DNA from: URNF01 sp045649855
GTDB taxonomy: Bacteria; Bacillota; Clostridia; Oscillospirales; Acutalibacteraceae
NCBI GenBank assembly: GCA_045649855.1
Contig: JAZRQN010000069.1
Span: forward strand, 1 to 30,609
Reading direction: 5' to 3'
Length of the DNA stretch: 30,609 nt
Shown here one piece after another: positions 7,189 through 16,653 of the stretch. How positions within the stretch are numbered: position 1 is the stretch's first letter; every line of letters begins with the position of its first letter. Under the pieces are notes generated by a model. The model saw only the letters and a list, made by a program, of their open reading frames with translations. It made no database searches and was not told the DNA's origin. Made by a program: the position numbers and the translations under genes.

Positions 7189-8703
7189 ATGGTTTTCGCG
7201 ACACAAGAACAGATACGAGAAATTGAACGTCGTGCCATAAATGGTGGTTTGTCGGAAGGGCGCTTGATGGAAAATGCAGGCGCGGCCGCCGCCAAACACA
7301 TCAGAGATATCGCTGGTGAGCCGAAGAATACGGTGGTGCTGTGCGGTAACGGTAATAACGGTGGCGACGGTTTCGTGATTGCACGGAAACTGGCGGAAAA
7401 CGGATATACGGTAGCGGTTGTTTTGACCGACGGGATGCCGCGTACTGCGAGCAGTCGCGAAGCGTTTTCGAAACTGTCGGATATGACCATTGTGTCTTTG
7501 GAGGCAGAGCCGTACCGTGCCGCATCGGTTGTTACCCAAGCGGACTTGGTCGTGGATGCTGTATACGGCATTGGTTTTCACGGTGGCTTGCCGCAGGTGG
7601 TGTGTAGTTTGTTTGCGCAGGTACATAGCAAAGCTTTGCGCATTGCGATCGATATTCCCAGCGGTTTGGAATGTGATAGCGGGGTTGCGGATCCTGGTGC
7701 ATTCCGCGCAACGCACACCGTTACGTTTATCGCGCGGAAACCTGCTTTGGTCCGCGCGGAGAATGCCGATTTGTACGGTGATGTGAGAGTGGCGGACATC
7801 GGAATATCTGATGATGATATTTCCGCAGCGCTGGAACAAAATATCATTCAGGCGGCTGACGTTGCATCCTGCTTCCAAAAACGCGATGCCGATAGCCATA
7901 AAGGAACGTTCGGTCATTTGTTGGCTGTTTGCGGCAGTGTCGGTATGGCGGGTGCGGCGATTTTGTCTGCACGTGCCGCACTTCGAAGCGGCGTTGGTTT
8001 GTTGACGGTTGCAATGCCGCGATCCATTTATCCAATCGTGTCCGCGGCAGTGCCGGAAGTACTGTGCTTACCTTTGCCTGAAAATACAGATGGCACGCTT
8101 GCAGACGATGCGTTACGACCTCTGCTTCAGGCTTTGCGTGGGAAATCTGCTGTTTTGATCGGGTGCGGTTTGGGGTGTACGCCTTCTGTTGAACGCATTG
8201 TGCGTGAGTTGATCTTGCGTGCACAGATTCCTGTTGTATTGGATGCGGATGGTCTAAATGTTTTGGCGAAACATATAGATGTTCTGGAGACAGAAACCGC
8301 GCCGCTCATCTTGACACCGCATCCGGGCGAAATGGCTCGTTTGATCGGTGCAACCGTCGGTCAGGTGCAAGAACAACGTTTGCAAACCACGACTGCGTTT
8401 GCGGCACAACATAAAGTAGTGCTTGCGCTGAAAGGTCATCGGACGGTGGTGGCGGATGAGGAGAGATATTACATCAATCCGACCGGCAATCCCGGTATGG
8501 CAACAGGCGGAAGCGGCGATGTGCTTGCCGGTATGATTGCGGCGTTTGTAACGCAAGGTTTTACACCGCTATCGGCGGCGATGTGCGGTGTGTATCTGCA
8601 TGGAAAAGCAGGAGACGTCGCAGCGGCACTTTGCTCTCAACATGCGATGCTACCGTCGGATATGATTGATGCACTGAAGGGTCTGTTTCTAGATTTAGAA
8701 TAA
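7189..8703 (+). CDS. nnrDE: Bifunctional NAD(P)HX epimerase / ADP-dependent NAD(P)HX dehydratase
   Basis: This 504-residue repair enzyme rescues hydrated NADH and NADPH: the N-terminal half epimerises the R and S hydrates, the C-terminal half dehydrates the S form using ADP. The YjeF_N domain (about 1-215) shows LMENAGAAAA, CGNGNNGGDGFVIAR and the DAVYGIGFHG segment. The ribokinase-like domain (about 230-500) shows GTFGHLLAVCGSVGMAGAA, LTPHPGEMARL, ALKGHRT and the NPTGNPGMATGGSGDVLAG nucleotide/catalytic loop. The fused order is the usual bacterial one. GAAGAGGT precedes the ATG. A lipoprotein gene follows after 13 bases. Confidence 0.95.
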   Translation: MVFATQEQIREIERRAINGGLSEGRLMENAGAAAAKHIRDIAGEPKNTVVLCGNGNNGGDGFVIARKLAENGYTVAVVLTDGMPRTASSREAFSKLSDMTIVSLEAEPYRAASVVTQADLVVDAVYGIGFHGGLPQVVCSLFAQVHSKALRIAIDIPSGLECDSGVADPGAFRATHTVTFIARKPALVRAENADLYGDVRVADIGISDDDISAALEQNIIQAADVASCFQKRDADSHKGTFGHLLAVCGSVGMAGAAILSARAALRSGVGLLTVAMPRSIYPIVSAAVPEVLCLPLPENTDGTLADDALRPLLQALRGKSAVLIGCGLGCTPSVERIVRELILRAQIPVVLDADGLNVLAKHIDVLETETAPLILTPHPGEMARLIGATVGQVQEQRLQTTTAFAAQHKVVLALKGHRTVVADEERYYINPTGNPGMATGGSGDVLAGMIAAFVTQGFTPLSAAMCGVYLHGKAGDVAAALCSQHAMLPSDMIDALKGLFLDLE

Positions 8704-8716
8704 TCGAGGGATACCC

Positions 8717-9211
8717 GTGCGAAAATTGCTGTGTTTTTCATTGTGCTTTCTGTGGTTGTTGGGATGCGGAAAACGTACCATACAGCCCATAGCGACACAT
8801 TTTTCGTGTGATTTTGACGGTGAATATGACGGTCTTGCGTTTCAAGGGCGAATGCGGCGTGAAGCTGTCGGTACGCTGTATGTTGATTTCACACAGCCTG
8901 ACAGTCTATCTGGCTTTTCGTGTAGCCGAGACGGTGAGAACACGGCGTTAACGCTGGGGGATATGCAATATACTTCAAAAAATGCTTTGCCCAATACCGC
9001 CATGCTGAATATGATAACAGACGTGTTGGATGACATTGTGTATTTGTCCCGTGCAGGCACGGTGGATTTGCACGATGATCCGATCACGGGAGAAATCAGC
9101 ATGGGTGGATATACGGCTGTATATGACTCGCAAACTTCGTTGATACAACGAGTGGAGTTTTCAGATGTAGCGATGCAGATACAATTTTTAAATGTGAAAC
9201 AACTGCCGTGA
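8717..9211 (+). CDS. Predicted lipoprotein, function unknown
   Basis: A 164-residue protein with a lipoprotein signal: positively charged start, hydrophobic core, and lipobox LLGC ending at Cys17. The exported part is beta-rich and contains FSCDFDGEYDGLAFQGRM, repeating strand-like segments and no catalytic motif I recognise; it is loosely reminiscent of LolA/LolB-type or outer-leaflet lipid-binding folds, but this is weak. The start is GTG, set by GAGGG six bases upstream. It lies between nnrDE and an MFS transporter with short gaps, so probably co-transcribed. Confidence 0.75.
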   Translation: MRKLLCFSLCFLWLLGCGKRTIQPIATHFSCDFDGEYDGLAFQGRMRREAVGTLYVDFTQPDSLSGFSCSRDGENTALTLGDMQYTSKNALPNTAMLNMITDVLDDIVYLSRAGTVDLHDDPITGEISMGGYTAVYDSQTSLIQRVEFSDVAMQIQFLNVKQLP

Positions 9212-9233
9212 GGCGAGGAAGTAGGGGATTAGT

Positions 9234-10532
9234 ATGAAACTGAATTACAAGAGAACGGTGCTCATCGGATTGGCGTTTATGTCGATTTTGGCATTTTGGC
9301 AGTTCTACGATCAGGTGGTGCCGTATCTTCTCGAAAATGTATTCGGGATGTCTACTTTCAGCGCGAACGCTGTCATGAGTGTGGATAATATCTTGGCTAT
9401 CTTTATGCTCCCGCTTTTTGGCGCGATTTCCGATAAGACAAAAACGAAACTCGGTAAACGTACGCCGTACATTCTGTTTGGCACCGTTGCGGCTGTTGCG
9501 CTGATGGTGGTCGTGGGCGTGTTTACCGATAACCGAAATTTCTTTGGCTTTGTCTTTGCGTTGATGGCATTGCTTGTTGTGATGGCTGTGTATCGTACAC
9601 CGGCAGTTGCGTATATGCCTGACGTTACGGAAAAACCGCTTCGCAGTAAAGCGAATGCTATCATCAATCTCGTTGGTTACATCGGCGGTATTTTTGCTAC
9701 GGTTGTAATGATGTTTATGCTCAAAAGCGATAAAAACGCCGCGGGCGAAACGGTTTACAACGCCGACCAGAAATTCCTTCCCGTTTTTCTGGTGATTGCC
9801 GCTTTTATGATTGTTGCTGTGTTGGTGATGGTGTTCACCACTAACGAAAACAAACTTTTGGCGGAAACAAATATTCAAGATGATGAAGAAGAGACGGATA
9901 AAGGCGGTAAAATGGACAAGGCCGTATTCAAAAGCCTTGTACTGATTTTAGCATCTGTTTTTCTGTGGTATATGGCGTATAACGCTGTTACCACTGCGTT
10001 TTCGCGTTATTGTGTAGAGGTCTGGAATGTTGATCTTTCGGTGTCTTCCGGTTATCTTCTCGTCGCTACCGTTGCTGCCATTGCGTCTTTTGTGCCACTC
10101 GGTTTGATTTCGGGCAAACTTGGCAGAAAGAAGACGGTGCTTCTCGGTGTAGCGCTGATGACCGCTTGTTATGTTGTCGCCATTTTCATACGGGTGCAAA
10201 CGCCTATTATGTACCTGATATTTGGTCTGGTGGGTATCGGTTGGGCTGCCATTAACGTGAACTCTTTCCCGATGGTTGTGGAAATGTCGAAAGGGTCTGA
10301 CGTGGGAAAATATACAGGCTTTTATTACACGTTCTCGATGGCTGCGCAGATTACCACACCGCTTTTGTCCGGCTTGTTGATTGATAACCTGGGATTTGGA
10401 TATTCGGTGCTCTTCCCGTATGCGGTGCTGTTCTCCGCATTATCGTTTGTAACGATGTTGTGTGTGAAACATGGCGACTGTAAGCCGGAGAGCCCCAAAA
10501 GCTTTCTTGAAAATTTTGATGTAGACGACTAA
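9234..10532 (+). CDS. MFS transporter, SLC45/GPH-like (possible sugar-cation symporter)
   Basis: A 432-residue inner-membrane transporter with about 12 transmembrane segments split by a charged central loop near residues 203-230 (DDEEETDKGGKMDK). The TM2-3 loop carries an MFS motif A variant (FGAISDKTKTKLGKRTPYI), and WQFYDQVVPYLL in TM1 and PAVAYMPDVTEKPLRSKANAI in TM4-5 are typical of the SLC45/GPH-type sugar symporter branch. The substrate is not readable. AGGGGA lies before the ATG. It sits 22 bases after the lipoprotein and is the last gene before the polysaccharide cluster. Confidence 0.85.
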   Translation: MKLNYKRTVLIGLAFMSILAFWQFYDQVVPYLLENVFGMSTFSANAVMSVDNILAIFMLPLFGAISDKTKTKLGKRTPYILFGTVAAVALMVVVGVFTDNRNFFGFVFALMALLVVMAVYRTPAVAYMPDVTEKPLRSKANAIINLVGYIGGIFATVVMMFMLKSDKNAAGETVYNADQKFLPVFLVIAAFMIVAVLVMVFTTNENKLLAETNIQDDEEETDKGGKMDKAVFKSLVLILASVFLWYMAYNAVTTAFSRYCVEVWNVDLSVSSGYLLVATVAAIASFVPLGLISGKLGRKKTVLLGVALMTACYVVAIFIRVQTPIMYLIFGLVGIGWAAINVNSFPMVVEMSKGSDVGKYTGFYYTFSMAAQITTPLLSGLLIDNLGFGYSVLFPYAVLFSALSFVTMLCVKHGDCKPESPKSFLENFDVDD

Positions 10533-10550
10533 TTTTGTTCATACTATAAA
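10522..10550 (+). promoter_or_regulatory. Candidate promoter for the polysaccharide cluster
   Basis: TAGACG at 10522-10527 and TATAAA at 10545-10550 have 17-base spacing, 24 bases before the GT2 start. The -35 overlaps the end of the MFS gene and matches only four of six bases. No terminator separates the MFS gene from the cluster, so read-through is also possible. Confidence 0.42.
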
Positions 10551-10574
10551 AGACTGTGAAAAGGAGGTGTGTGT

Positions 10575-11615
10575 ATGACTTTTTCGGTAATTATGCCGGT
10601 GTATGGTGTAGAAAAGTATTTGGCAACGGCGATTGAGTGCGTGTTGGCGCAGTCATTTATGGATTTTGAACTCATTTTGGTAGATGATTGTTCGCCGGAT
10701 GGTTGTCCGCGAATTTGCGATTCTTACGCAGAAAAAGATCCGCGCGTTAAGGTTATACACAAACCTCAAAACGAAGGCTTGGGCGAAGCGCGTAACACAG
10801 GTCTTGCCGCTGCGCAAGGGAAGTATATTTATTTTATGGATTCGGATGACTTTATTTCGCGCGAATTGCTGAAAAAAGCGTATGCGGCGATGTCCGATGA
10901 AACGCAAATCGTGGTGTTTGGTTTTGTCAACCAATACGAAAACAGGGAAGGGGTAACCACTTGGGCGGAAGCAGTAGCACCGCCTGCGATGTTTGTAACA
11001 TCCGATACCGATACGGGCAATTTGTTTGTGCGTTTATCCCGTGCGCGTGTGTTCCAATACGCTTGGAATAAGATATATCGCCGAGATTTCCTGTTATCGG
11101 TCAGCATTACGTTTGAGCGCACAAAACTGATTGAAGACTTTTTGTTTAACATTGCGGTGTTTGAGAAGGCTTCCGTTGTGCGCAGTATTCCGAATACGCT
11201 GTATTATTATCGTCATCCTGCACACGAGACTTTGGCGACCAAGTATTCTCCCGATTTCTTTGACTTGTCCAAGCGCAAATACAATTTGGAGAAAAACTTT
11301 ATTCGTAAAAAACATGCAGATGGTCCTGAAAACCGTCAGTTTGTTATGGAAAATTATGTCAAGCATCTGCTTTCTACGTTCATTCGAAACAGTGCCCCGA
11401 ATGCACGTTTGTCCTTTTTGAGACAGCTGGTGCTGATTCGTCGTGCTTTGAATGACAGTATGAGTAAAGCGGTACTGTACGTGTATCGTCCTAAGGGTAA
11501 ATTACGCCCGGTTTGTTATATTTTCAGAAAGAGGTATATTTTCCTCAGTTGGTTATTGGCACGATGTGGTGCTACGATGCAAAAGCTGAAAACAGCGGCA
11601 AGGAGAGGTATGTAA
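10575..11615 (+). CDS. Family 2 glycosyltransferase
   Basis: A 346-residue cytosolic or membrane-associated GT-A enzyme that transfers a sugar from a nucleotide donor to a growing glycan. The N-terminal domain has VIMPVYGVEKYL, the LILVDDCSPDG nucleotide-binding motif (Asp37/Asp38), NEGLGEARNTGLAAA and the metal-binding DSDD at residues 89-92. The C-terminal ~150 residues are basic and divergent, ending in an aromatic/hydrophobic segment. AAGGAGG at 10561-10567 sets the ATG at 10575; a GTG two codons earlier sits too close to it. First gene of a compact cluster; the next begins three bases after its stop. Confidence 0.93.
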   Translation: MTFSVIMPVYGVEKYLATAIECVLAQSFMDFELILVDDCSPDGCPRICDSYAEKDPRVKVIHKPQNEGLGEARNTGLAAAQGKYIYFMDSDDFISRELLKKAYAAMSDETQIVVFGFVNQYENREGVTTWAEAVAPPAMFVTSDTDTGNLFVRLSRARVFQYAWNKIYRRDFLLSVSITFERTKLIEDFLFNIAVFEKASVVRSIPNTLYYYRHPAHETLATKYSPDFFDLSKRKYNLEKNFIRKKHADGPENRQFVMENYVKHLLSTFIRNSAPNARLSFLRQLVLIRRALNDSMSKAVLYVYRPKGKLRPVCYIFRKRYIFLSWLLARCGATMQKLKTAARRGM

Positions 11616-11618
11616 CCT

Positions 11619-13079
11619 ATGAAACGTGCGGATTCGTTGCGACAGTCTTTGCGTTTGATATATGTGTGCTGCCTGGTTGTATATATGGCAATTCGAGAGG
11701 TAGTACCGTTGCAATTTCTCATCGACAGCGTGTATGTATCCGCCGCTGTTTTTGCCGGTGGTTTTGCGCTGATCGTATGGGATTTGTTCACTGAAAAACA
11801 ATGCCTGCGCAGTCGATTTGTGGATCTTTTAGTGTTGTTTGTCATTGCGTGCGGTGTTTCCTGCTTGGTGAACTACCGTTATGGTTTTGGCGGTAATATG
11901 AAAGCCATTGGCGCTTTGGTTTTGGAATATTTTATCTTGTTTGCTTCCGGTGTTGGCGTTGCTGCCGATCGCTCCAAACGGGAACTGCGTGTGATCTCAT
12001 CGGTGTTGTGCATTGTATGGAGCATTTTCACGTGGCTGTCGGTCCACATGTATGTGTTTGATGTAGAGTATGCTTTAGATGGTTCGGCACAAGGGTTTCA
12101 CGGCGAATATTTGCGTCTGTGGGGCATCTTTCAGGACCCTGCTTACGCCGGATTTGTCTCTCTGATCACCATTTTTATGGCGATATACTTGATGGTTCGT
12201 TGTCGGTCGATTGTTGTGTATGTGCTGTGTGGACTGCATATTACCTTGCAATTCAGTTATATCGTGTTGGGCGGTACTCGTTCAACGTTGATTTTAATGC
12301 TGGCCTCCGTGGCGGTTCTTGGCATCTATCTGTTTGTATCGCATGCGAAAGGTTGGCTCTCCATCATTCGCGGTGGCTTGCTGACGACGGGTTGTGTTGT
12401 GGTTGTCCTGTTGCTGGTTGTAACCTTGCAGTATGCATTGCCGCTGTATAAAAAGGCGGTTCGCAGTATTCTGCCGCAAACGCAAAGTGCGCACACGGTA
12501 TATGATGTGTTATATGCGACCACTGATGCGCAGAAAATTATACGTAACACGGATGATGCCGCTATGGATGAAGCGGATTTTATCCATCGAACCGACACGG
12601 AGAAAGAGGATTTTTCCAACGGTCGGTTTATGCGTTGGAAAGATACGCTCACGATATTTAAATCTTCTCCTGTTATCGGTACTTCTCCGCGTAATGTATC
12701 GGCGTTTGCAAAACAGCACGCGCCGCACACCTTGATGGCTGAGCACGATATAGCACCGCACAGCGGGTATTTGGATGTGCTGGTGGGGAGCGGATTGGTC
12801 GGATTTTCGATCTTAATGGTCTTTTTATTAGCGGTTGCGCTACGAATTGTGCGGCGTTTGTGGCAAGATCCGTTGTCTCCCGAAAACGGTTTATCAGCGG
12901 TTTCGGTTTTTGTGTTGGCAGGTTCTGCTGTGTTCATCTCAGATGTTTTCTTTTTCTTTACAGCAGGTGCAGTATTATTCTGGATGATGTGCGGATATGC
13001 TGTGAACACCGATGATGCGCCGCGTACTCAAAGCTATATATTCAGATTGTTTAAAATGATAAAAGGTAGAAAAGCATGA
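11619..13079 (+). CDS. O-antigen ligase / polysaccharide polymerase-like membrane protein
   Basis: A 486-residue multi-spanning protein (about 11-12 hydrophobic segments) of the Wzy/WaaL/RfaL (Wzy_C) type, which polymerises or attaches lipid-linked glycans outside the membrane. A large hydrophilic loop near residues 280-390 precedes the last helices and contains the family layout: NGRFMRWKDTLTIFKSSPVIGTSPRN, then PHSGYLDVLVGSGLVGF, where the His is at the position of the catalytic 'HN' His. Its TGA overlaps the ATG of the next gene by four bases, implying translational coupling. Polymerase versus ligase cannot be told from sequence alone. Confidence 0.85.
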   Translation: MKRADSLRQSLRLIYVCCLVVYMAIREVVPLQFLIDSVYVSAAVFAGGFALIVWDLFTEKQCLRSRFVDLLVLFVIACGVSCLVNYRYGFGGNMKAIGALVLEYFILFASGVGVAADRSKRELRVISSVLCIVWSIFTWLSVHMYVFDVEYALDGSAQGFHGEYLRLWGIFQDPAYAGFVSLITIFMAIYLMVRCRSIVVYVLCGLHITLQFSYIVLGGTRSTLILMLASVAVLGIYLFVSHAKGWLSIIRGGLLTTGCVVVVLLLVVTLQYALPLYKKAVRSILPQTQSAHTVYDVLYATTDAQKIIRNTDDAAMDEADFIHRTDTEKEDFSNGRFMRWKDTLTIFKSSPVIGTSPRNVSAFAKQHAPHTLMAEHDIAPHSGYLDVLVGSGLVGFSILMVFLLAVALRIVRRLWQDPLSPENGLSAVSVFVLAGSAVFISDVFFFFTAGAVLFWMMCGYAVNTDDAPRTQSYIFRLFKMIKGRKA

Positions 13080-15223
13080 AACGATTATTGGTAACCGGAT
13101 TGAAAGATCCCGCGGGCGGCGTGGAAAGCGCCGCGATGGGGTATATACGTCAATTCGACCACTCTGAACTGCAAGTGGATGTTGCAGTGGTTGGAGAGGC
13201 TTTTTCGTGCAGTTCTGAAATTGAATCTTATGGTGGACAAGTATGGTATTTACCATCCAGAGTCAAAGATCCCGTAGGATACACAAAAGCGATATCCGCT
13301 ATTTTTAAAACTGTACGGTATGATGCTGTTTGGTGTCATGTTTCCGGTTTGACCAATATCGACTTTTTAAAAGAGGCGCAAAAAGCGGGCGTGCCGACGC
13401 GTGTCGTGCACGCACATACTTCTGCATTCGCTTGGGGTAATCCCGTGATGAGATATGTTGTGCCGGTGTTGCATCGCCACAACCAAAAGAAACTGCAAAA
13501 TTACGCGACACACTTGTGGGCGTGTTCCGAGGCTGCCGCACGTTTTATGTATGGAGATGAGTGCATCAAAGCAGTATCTGTCATTGCTAATGCAGTGGAT
13601 GTGGAGGCGTTTCGATTTTCGCCCGATGTGCGTGCGCGACAGCGCGGTGTGTACGGGTATACGGATGAACCCGTCGTGTTGCATGTCGGTCGTATGTGTA
13701 CTGCAAAAAACCAGTGCTTTTTATTGGATGTTTTTTGCGCGGTATTGCAAAAATGTCCGCAAGCACGCCTTCTGTTCGTGGGCGACGGGGAATTGGAACA
13801 GGAAGTACGTGCGTACGCGGATCGCATACAGGTATCACACGCCGTAGAATTTACAGGTGCTGTTAACGGTACTCGTGATGTAATGCAGGTTGGCGATGTA
13901 TTTCTGCTACCTTCTTTGACCGAAGGAATGCCTGTAACCGTGATGGAAGCGCAAGCGGCAGGGTTGCCGTGCGTAGTATCGGCAGAAGCAGTACCGCGTT
14001 GTGCAAATGTAACCGACAGTATTGAGTTTGTTTCGTTAGAAGATTCTGTTGAGGTTTGGGCGGAACGCGTGCTGCAACAGTGTGGCAAACGCGTGCTGCA
14101 AGGTGCTGAAATGATGCGTGTGGCAGGGCTTGATACCGCTGAAGCGGCGCGCAATATACAGGCGTTTTTCACCGCTAAAACCGTTGGAATGGTAACGTTT
14201 CCGCGTGCGGCAAACTACGGTACTGCGTTGCAGGCGATTGCTTTACAGACAGCAATGGAAAAACACGGTGCCATGGCGTATTTCGTGGACCATATATGCA
14301 AAAAGATTGTCAGTGCTGACAAATTGCTTGACTGGAAACGTATTTGGAATCCCAAATACACGATTGCGCATCTGCTCAACTTTTCGACTGCAAGAAAACG
14401 GCTGGCTCGATTTGCATCGTTTGCCAAAACGTATATGCGGTTTGGCTCGGAATCGCAAACAGCTGATATCTGGGTAGCGGGCAGTGATCAGATCTGGAAC
14501 GGCGAAATTACCGGTAATGACGATTTCTATTTCTTGGATTTCGATAAGCAGAACGGCAAAAAAACGGCGTATGCCGCCAGTTTCGGTGTTACGGAAATTC
14601 CAAAAGACCGTTATCCCGGATTGAAAGAATTGTTGTCGGATTTTGATTTGTTGACCGTCAGGGAAACTTCTGCCGCCGATATTATTGAGGATGTTGTCGG
14701 TAAAGCGGTCGAGGTGGTGTCTGACCCCACGTTGCTGCTGTCAGCAACAGAGTGGGAAAAATATATGGGTGCTCCGCAGACAAGGGAATATATCTTTGTA
14801 TATACCGTGTTTAACAGCGACCGTTTGTGGGAGTTCGCGGAGGAATTATCTCGTCGGACGGGCTTGCCGATTAAAACGGTCAGTTATTCGGTGTTGCATA
14901 AACATCAAGCAGAATACGACTATACGGCAGGTCCTTCGGAATGGTTACGGTATTTGGCAGATGCCGCATACGTGGTAACCAATTCGTTCCACGGGGTAGC
15001 CTTTTCGGTGAATTTTGAAAAGCAGTTTTTCTATGAGTTGCCACCTGTGTCTTCGGGTGTCGGCTCGCGCTTAGCGCATATTGCGGCACATTATGGTGTA
15101 TCTCACCGCGCTATCGACGTCGCGGATGTGAACAAAACCATCGAGTATGCACCGATTAAAGAACAATTACAAGCAGATCGCGATCATGCACAAACGTGCA
15201 TACAAGCCATTTTGAATTTGTAA
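13076..15223 (+). CDS. Fusion: GT4 glycosyltransferase + polysaccharide pyruvyl transferase
   Basis: A 715-residue two-domain protein. Residues 1-~366 are a GT-B, family 4 retaining glycosyltransferase: DPAGGVESAAMGYIRQ at the start, VVLHVGRMCTAKNQ near the middle, and LLPSLTEGMPVTVMEAQAAGLP as the donor-binding E-x7-E region. From ~369 to the end it is a polysaccharide pyruvyl transferase (CsaB/WcaK family): MVTFPRAANYGTALQAIALQ, AGSDQIWNGE, LTVRETSAADII, VVSDPTLLL and VTNSFHGVAFSVNF. This would let one polypeptide add a sugar and put a pyruvate ketal on the glycan, using phosphoenolpyruvate. The frame is unbroken, and the Met at the domain joint (14189) lacks a clear ribosome binding site, so this is a true fusion. 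Start ATG overlaps the upstream stop. Confidence 0.9.
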   Translation: MKRLLVTGLKDPAGGVESAAMGYIRQFDHSELQVDVAVVGEAFSCSSEIESYGGQVWYLPSRVKDPVGYTKAISAIFKTVRYDAVWCHVSGLTNIDFLKEAQKAGVPTRVVHAHTSAFAWGNPVMRYVVPVLHRHNQKKLQNYATHLWACSEAAARFMYGDECIKAVSVIANAVDVEAFRFSPDVRARQRGVYGYTDEPVVLHVGRMCTAKNQCFLLDVFCAVLQKCPQARLLFVGDGELEQEVRAYADRIQVSHAVEFTGAVNGTRDVMQVGDVFLLPSLTEGMPVTVMEAQAAGLPCVVSAEAVPRCANVTDSIEFVSLEDSVEVWAERVLQQCGKRVLQGAEMMRVAGLDTAEAARNIQAFFTAKTVGMVTFPRAANYGTALQAIALQTAMEKHGAMAYFVDHICKKIVSADKLLDWKRIWNPKYTIAHLLNFSTARKRLARFASFAKTYMRFGSESQTADIWVAGSDQIWNGEITGNDDFYFLDFDKQNGKKTAYAASFGVTEIPKDRYPGLKELLSDFDLLTVRETSAADIIEDVVGKAVEVVSDPTLLLSATEWEKYMGAPQTREYIFVYTVFNSDRLWEFAEELSRRTGLPIKTVSYSVLHKHQAEYDYTAGPSEWLRYLADAAYVVTNSFHGVAFSVNFEKQFFYELPPVSSGVGSRLAHIAAHYGVSHRAIDVADVNKTIEYAPIKEQLQADRDHAQTCIQAILNL

Positions 15224-15233
15224 GGTGATATAT

Positions 15234-16643
15234 TTGGGCGATAGAAAAGAAAGTTTAGTCAAGAATACTGCGCTGTTTGCGTTGGGAAATCTCGGTTCTA
15301 AAATGTTACAGATCATTTTGGTGCCGTATTACACCCGCGTCATGACCAGTGCGGAATTTGGCATCACTGACGTTTTACAAGCGATCGTGGCATTGCTCAT
15401 GCCTATTTTCTCTCTCACGATTTATGAGGGTGTTTTCCGCTTCGCTATGGAACGTCATTACGATCAAAAGAGCGTGTTTTCAACCGGTGTTTTGGTCTCG
15501 GTGCTGGGTTCTGCGATATTGTTGCTGGTGGGTGTCGTGTGTTCTCCTTTCGTGCCGCGCCAATATGTCTGGTTGGTGGTCGCTAATACGATTGCCGTTA
15601 TGTTCAGAAGTTTGTTATCTCAATACGCGCGCGCTATAAACCGTGTGAAATTGTTTACGGTGGACAACCTGCTTATCACGGTGTTTGTGTTGATCTTCAA
15701 CATCTACTTCATCACCGAAAAAGGCTGGGGCGTAACCGGTTATATTTTGGGCTATACCCTGGCGAATGTATTGTCTTGCGTGTTGCTGTTATCCTCTCTT
15801 CGAAAAGAGTGTCGGTGCAGTATCAAGAGTTTGGACGGCTTTTTGATGCAGGATATGTTGCTGTTTTCCGCGCCGCTCATCCCCAATACGATATGTTGGT
15901 GGATTTCGAGTTTTATCGATCGTATTATCATCACGACCAATTTGGGCGGTTCTGCAAACGGCTTGTACGCGGCGGCGCATAAGATTCCCAGCTTGCTCAC
16001 GGTTATCGTTTCGGTCTTTTTCCAGGCGTGGCAGATTTCTGCCAACCAAGAGTTTAAGAAAAAAGATGTTTCTGCTTTTTATACCGAAGTGCACGAGCAG
16101 ATTTTTGCTGCTGTTACGCTCATTTCTTCGGTTTTGATCTTGTTGTGCCGTCCGATTACCGACGTGTTTTTGGGCGCTTCTTACGAGTCGTCGTGGTTGT
16201 ATATGCCGGTTTTGTTGGTTGCGATGACCTTCTTCTCGTTTGCACAGTTCCTGGGCTCTATCTATTCGGCTAATATGCGCACCACGATGGCTTTGGTTAC
16301 CAATTTGGCGGCGGTCGTGGTGAATTTGGTGCTCAACCTGGTGCTGGTGGAAAAGATTGGCGTGTTGGGTGCAGGTATTGCGACTGCGTGCAGCTATTTT
16401 GTATTGTGGGTCGTTCGAATGAAGGACACGGGACGGATTATCAAAATCCATTATAAAAAGTTGCCGATGCTGATTGCGGTTTTGATACTGATTGCGCAAA
16501 CGATTTTGGTATCGCTGAACCGCAATATTACACTTACCTACGGCATCTGTATTGTGGGCTCTTTATCCTTAATTGTATTGTTCCGTAAGACGTATGTGGG
16601 TTTGATCAAATTCTCTGGAAGTTTGCTCAAGAAAATATTATAA
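15234..16643 (+). CDS. Wzx-type flippase (polysaccharide biosynthesis / MOP superfamily)
   Basis: A 469-residue integral membrane protein with about 12-14 hydrophobic helices that would flip undecaprenyl-linked oligosaccharide to the outer face. The N-terminus SLVKNTALFALGNLGSKMLQIILVPYYTRVM and the segment APLIPNTICWWISSFIDRIIIT are diagnostic of this family. The start is probably TTG at 15234, since AAGGTGAT at 15222-15229 is placed as a ribosome binding site for it; GTG at 15225 lies inside that site. Ten bases after the fusion gene and ten before the Fe-S protein, so part of the same transcript. Confidence 0.92.
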   Translation: MGDRKESLVKNTALFALGNLGSKMLQIILVPYYTRVMTSAEFGITDVLQAIVALLMPIFSLTIYEGVFRFAMERHYDQKSVFSTGVLVSVLGSAILLLVGVVCSPFVPRQYVWLVVANTIAVMFRSLLSQYARAINRVKLFTVDNLLITVFVLIFNIYFITEKGWGVTGYILGYTLANVLSCVLLLSSLRKECRCSIKSLDGFLMQDMLLFSAPLIPNTICWWISSFIDRIIITTNLGGSANGLYAAAHKIPSLLTVIVSVFFQAWQISANQEFKKKDVSAFYTEVHEQIFAAVTLISSVLILLCRPITDVFLGASYESSWLYMPVLLVAMTFFSFAQFLGSIYSANMRTTMALVTNLAAVVVNLVLNLVLVEKIGVLGAGIATACSYFVLWVVRMKDTGRIIKIHYKKLPMLIAVLILIAQTILVSLNRNITLTYGICIVGSLSLIVLFRKTYVGLIKFSGSLLKKIL

Positions 16644-16653
16644 GGTAGGGAAC

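Noticed and set aside
6598..7917. A 439-residue open frame on the minus strand opposite the DUF6106-like gene and nnrDE
   Set aside because: It runs antisense across two well-supported genes and an intervening terminator, has low-complexity His/Arg/Asn-rich translation, no ribosome binding site and no recognisable domain.
14189..14191. Internal ATG at the domain joint of the fusion gene as a separate pyruvyltransferase start
   Set aside because: No ribosome binding site upstream and the frame is continuous with the GT4 domain without a stop.
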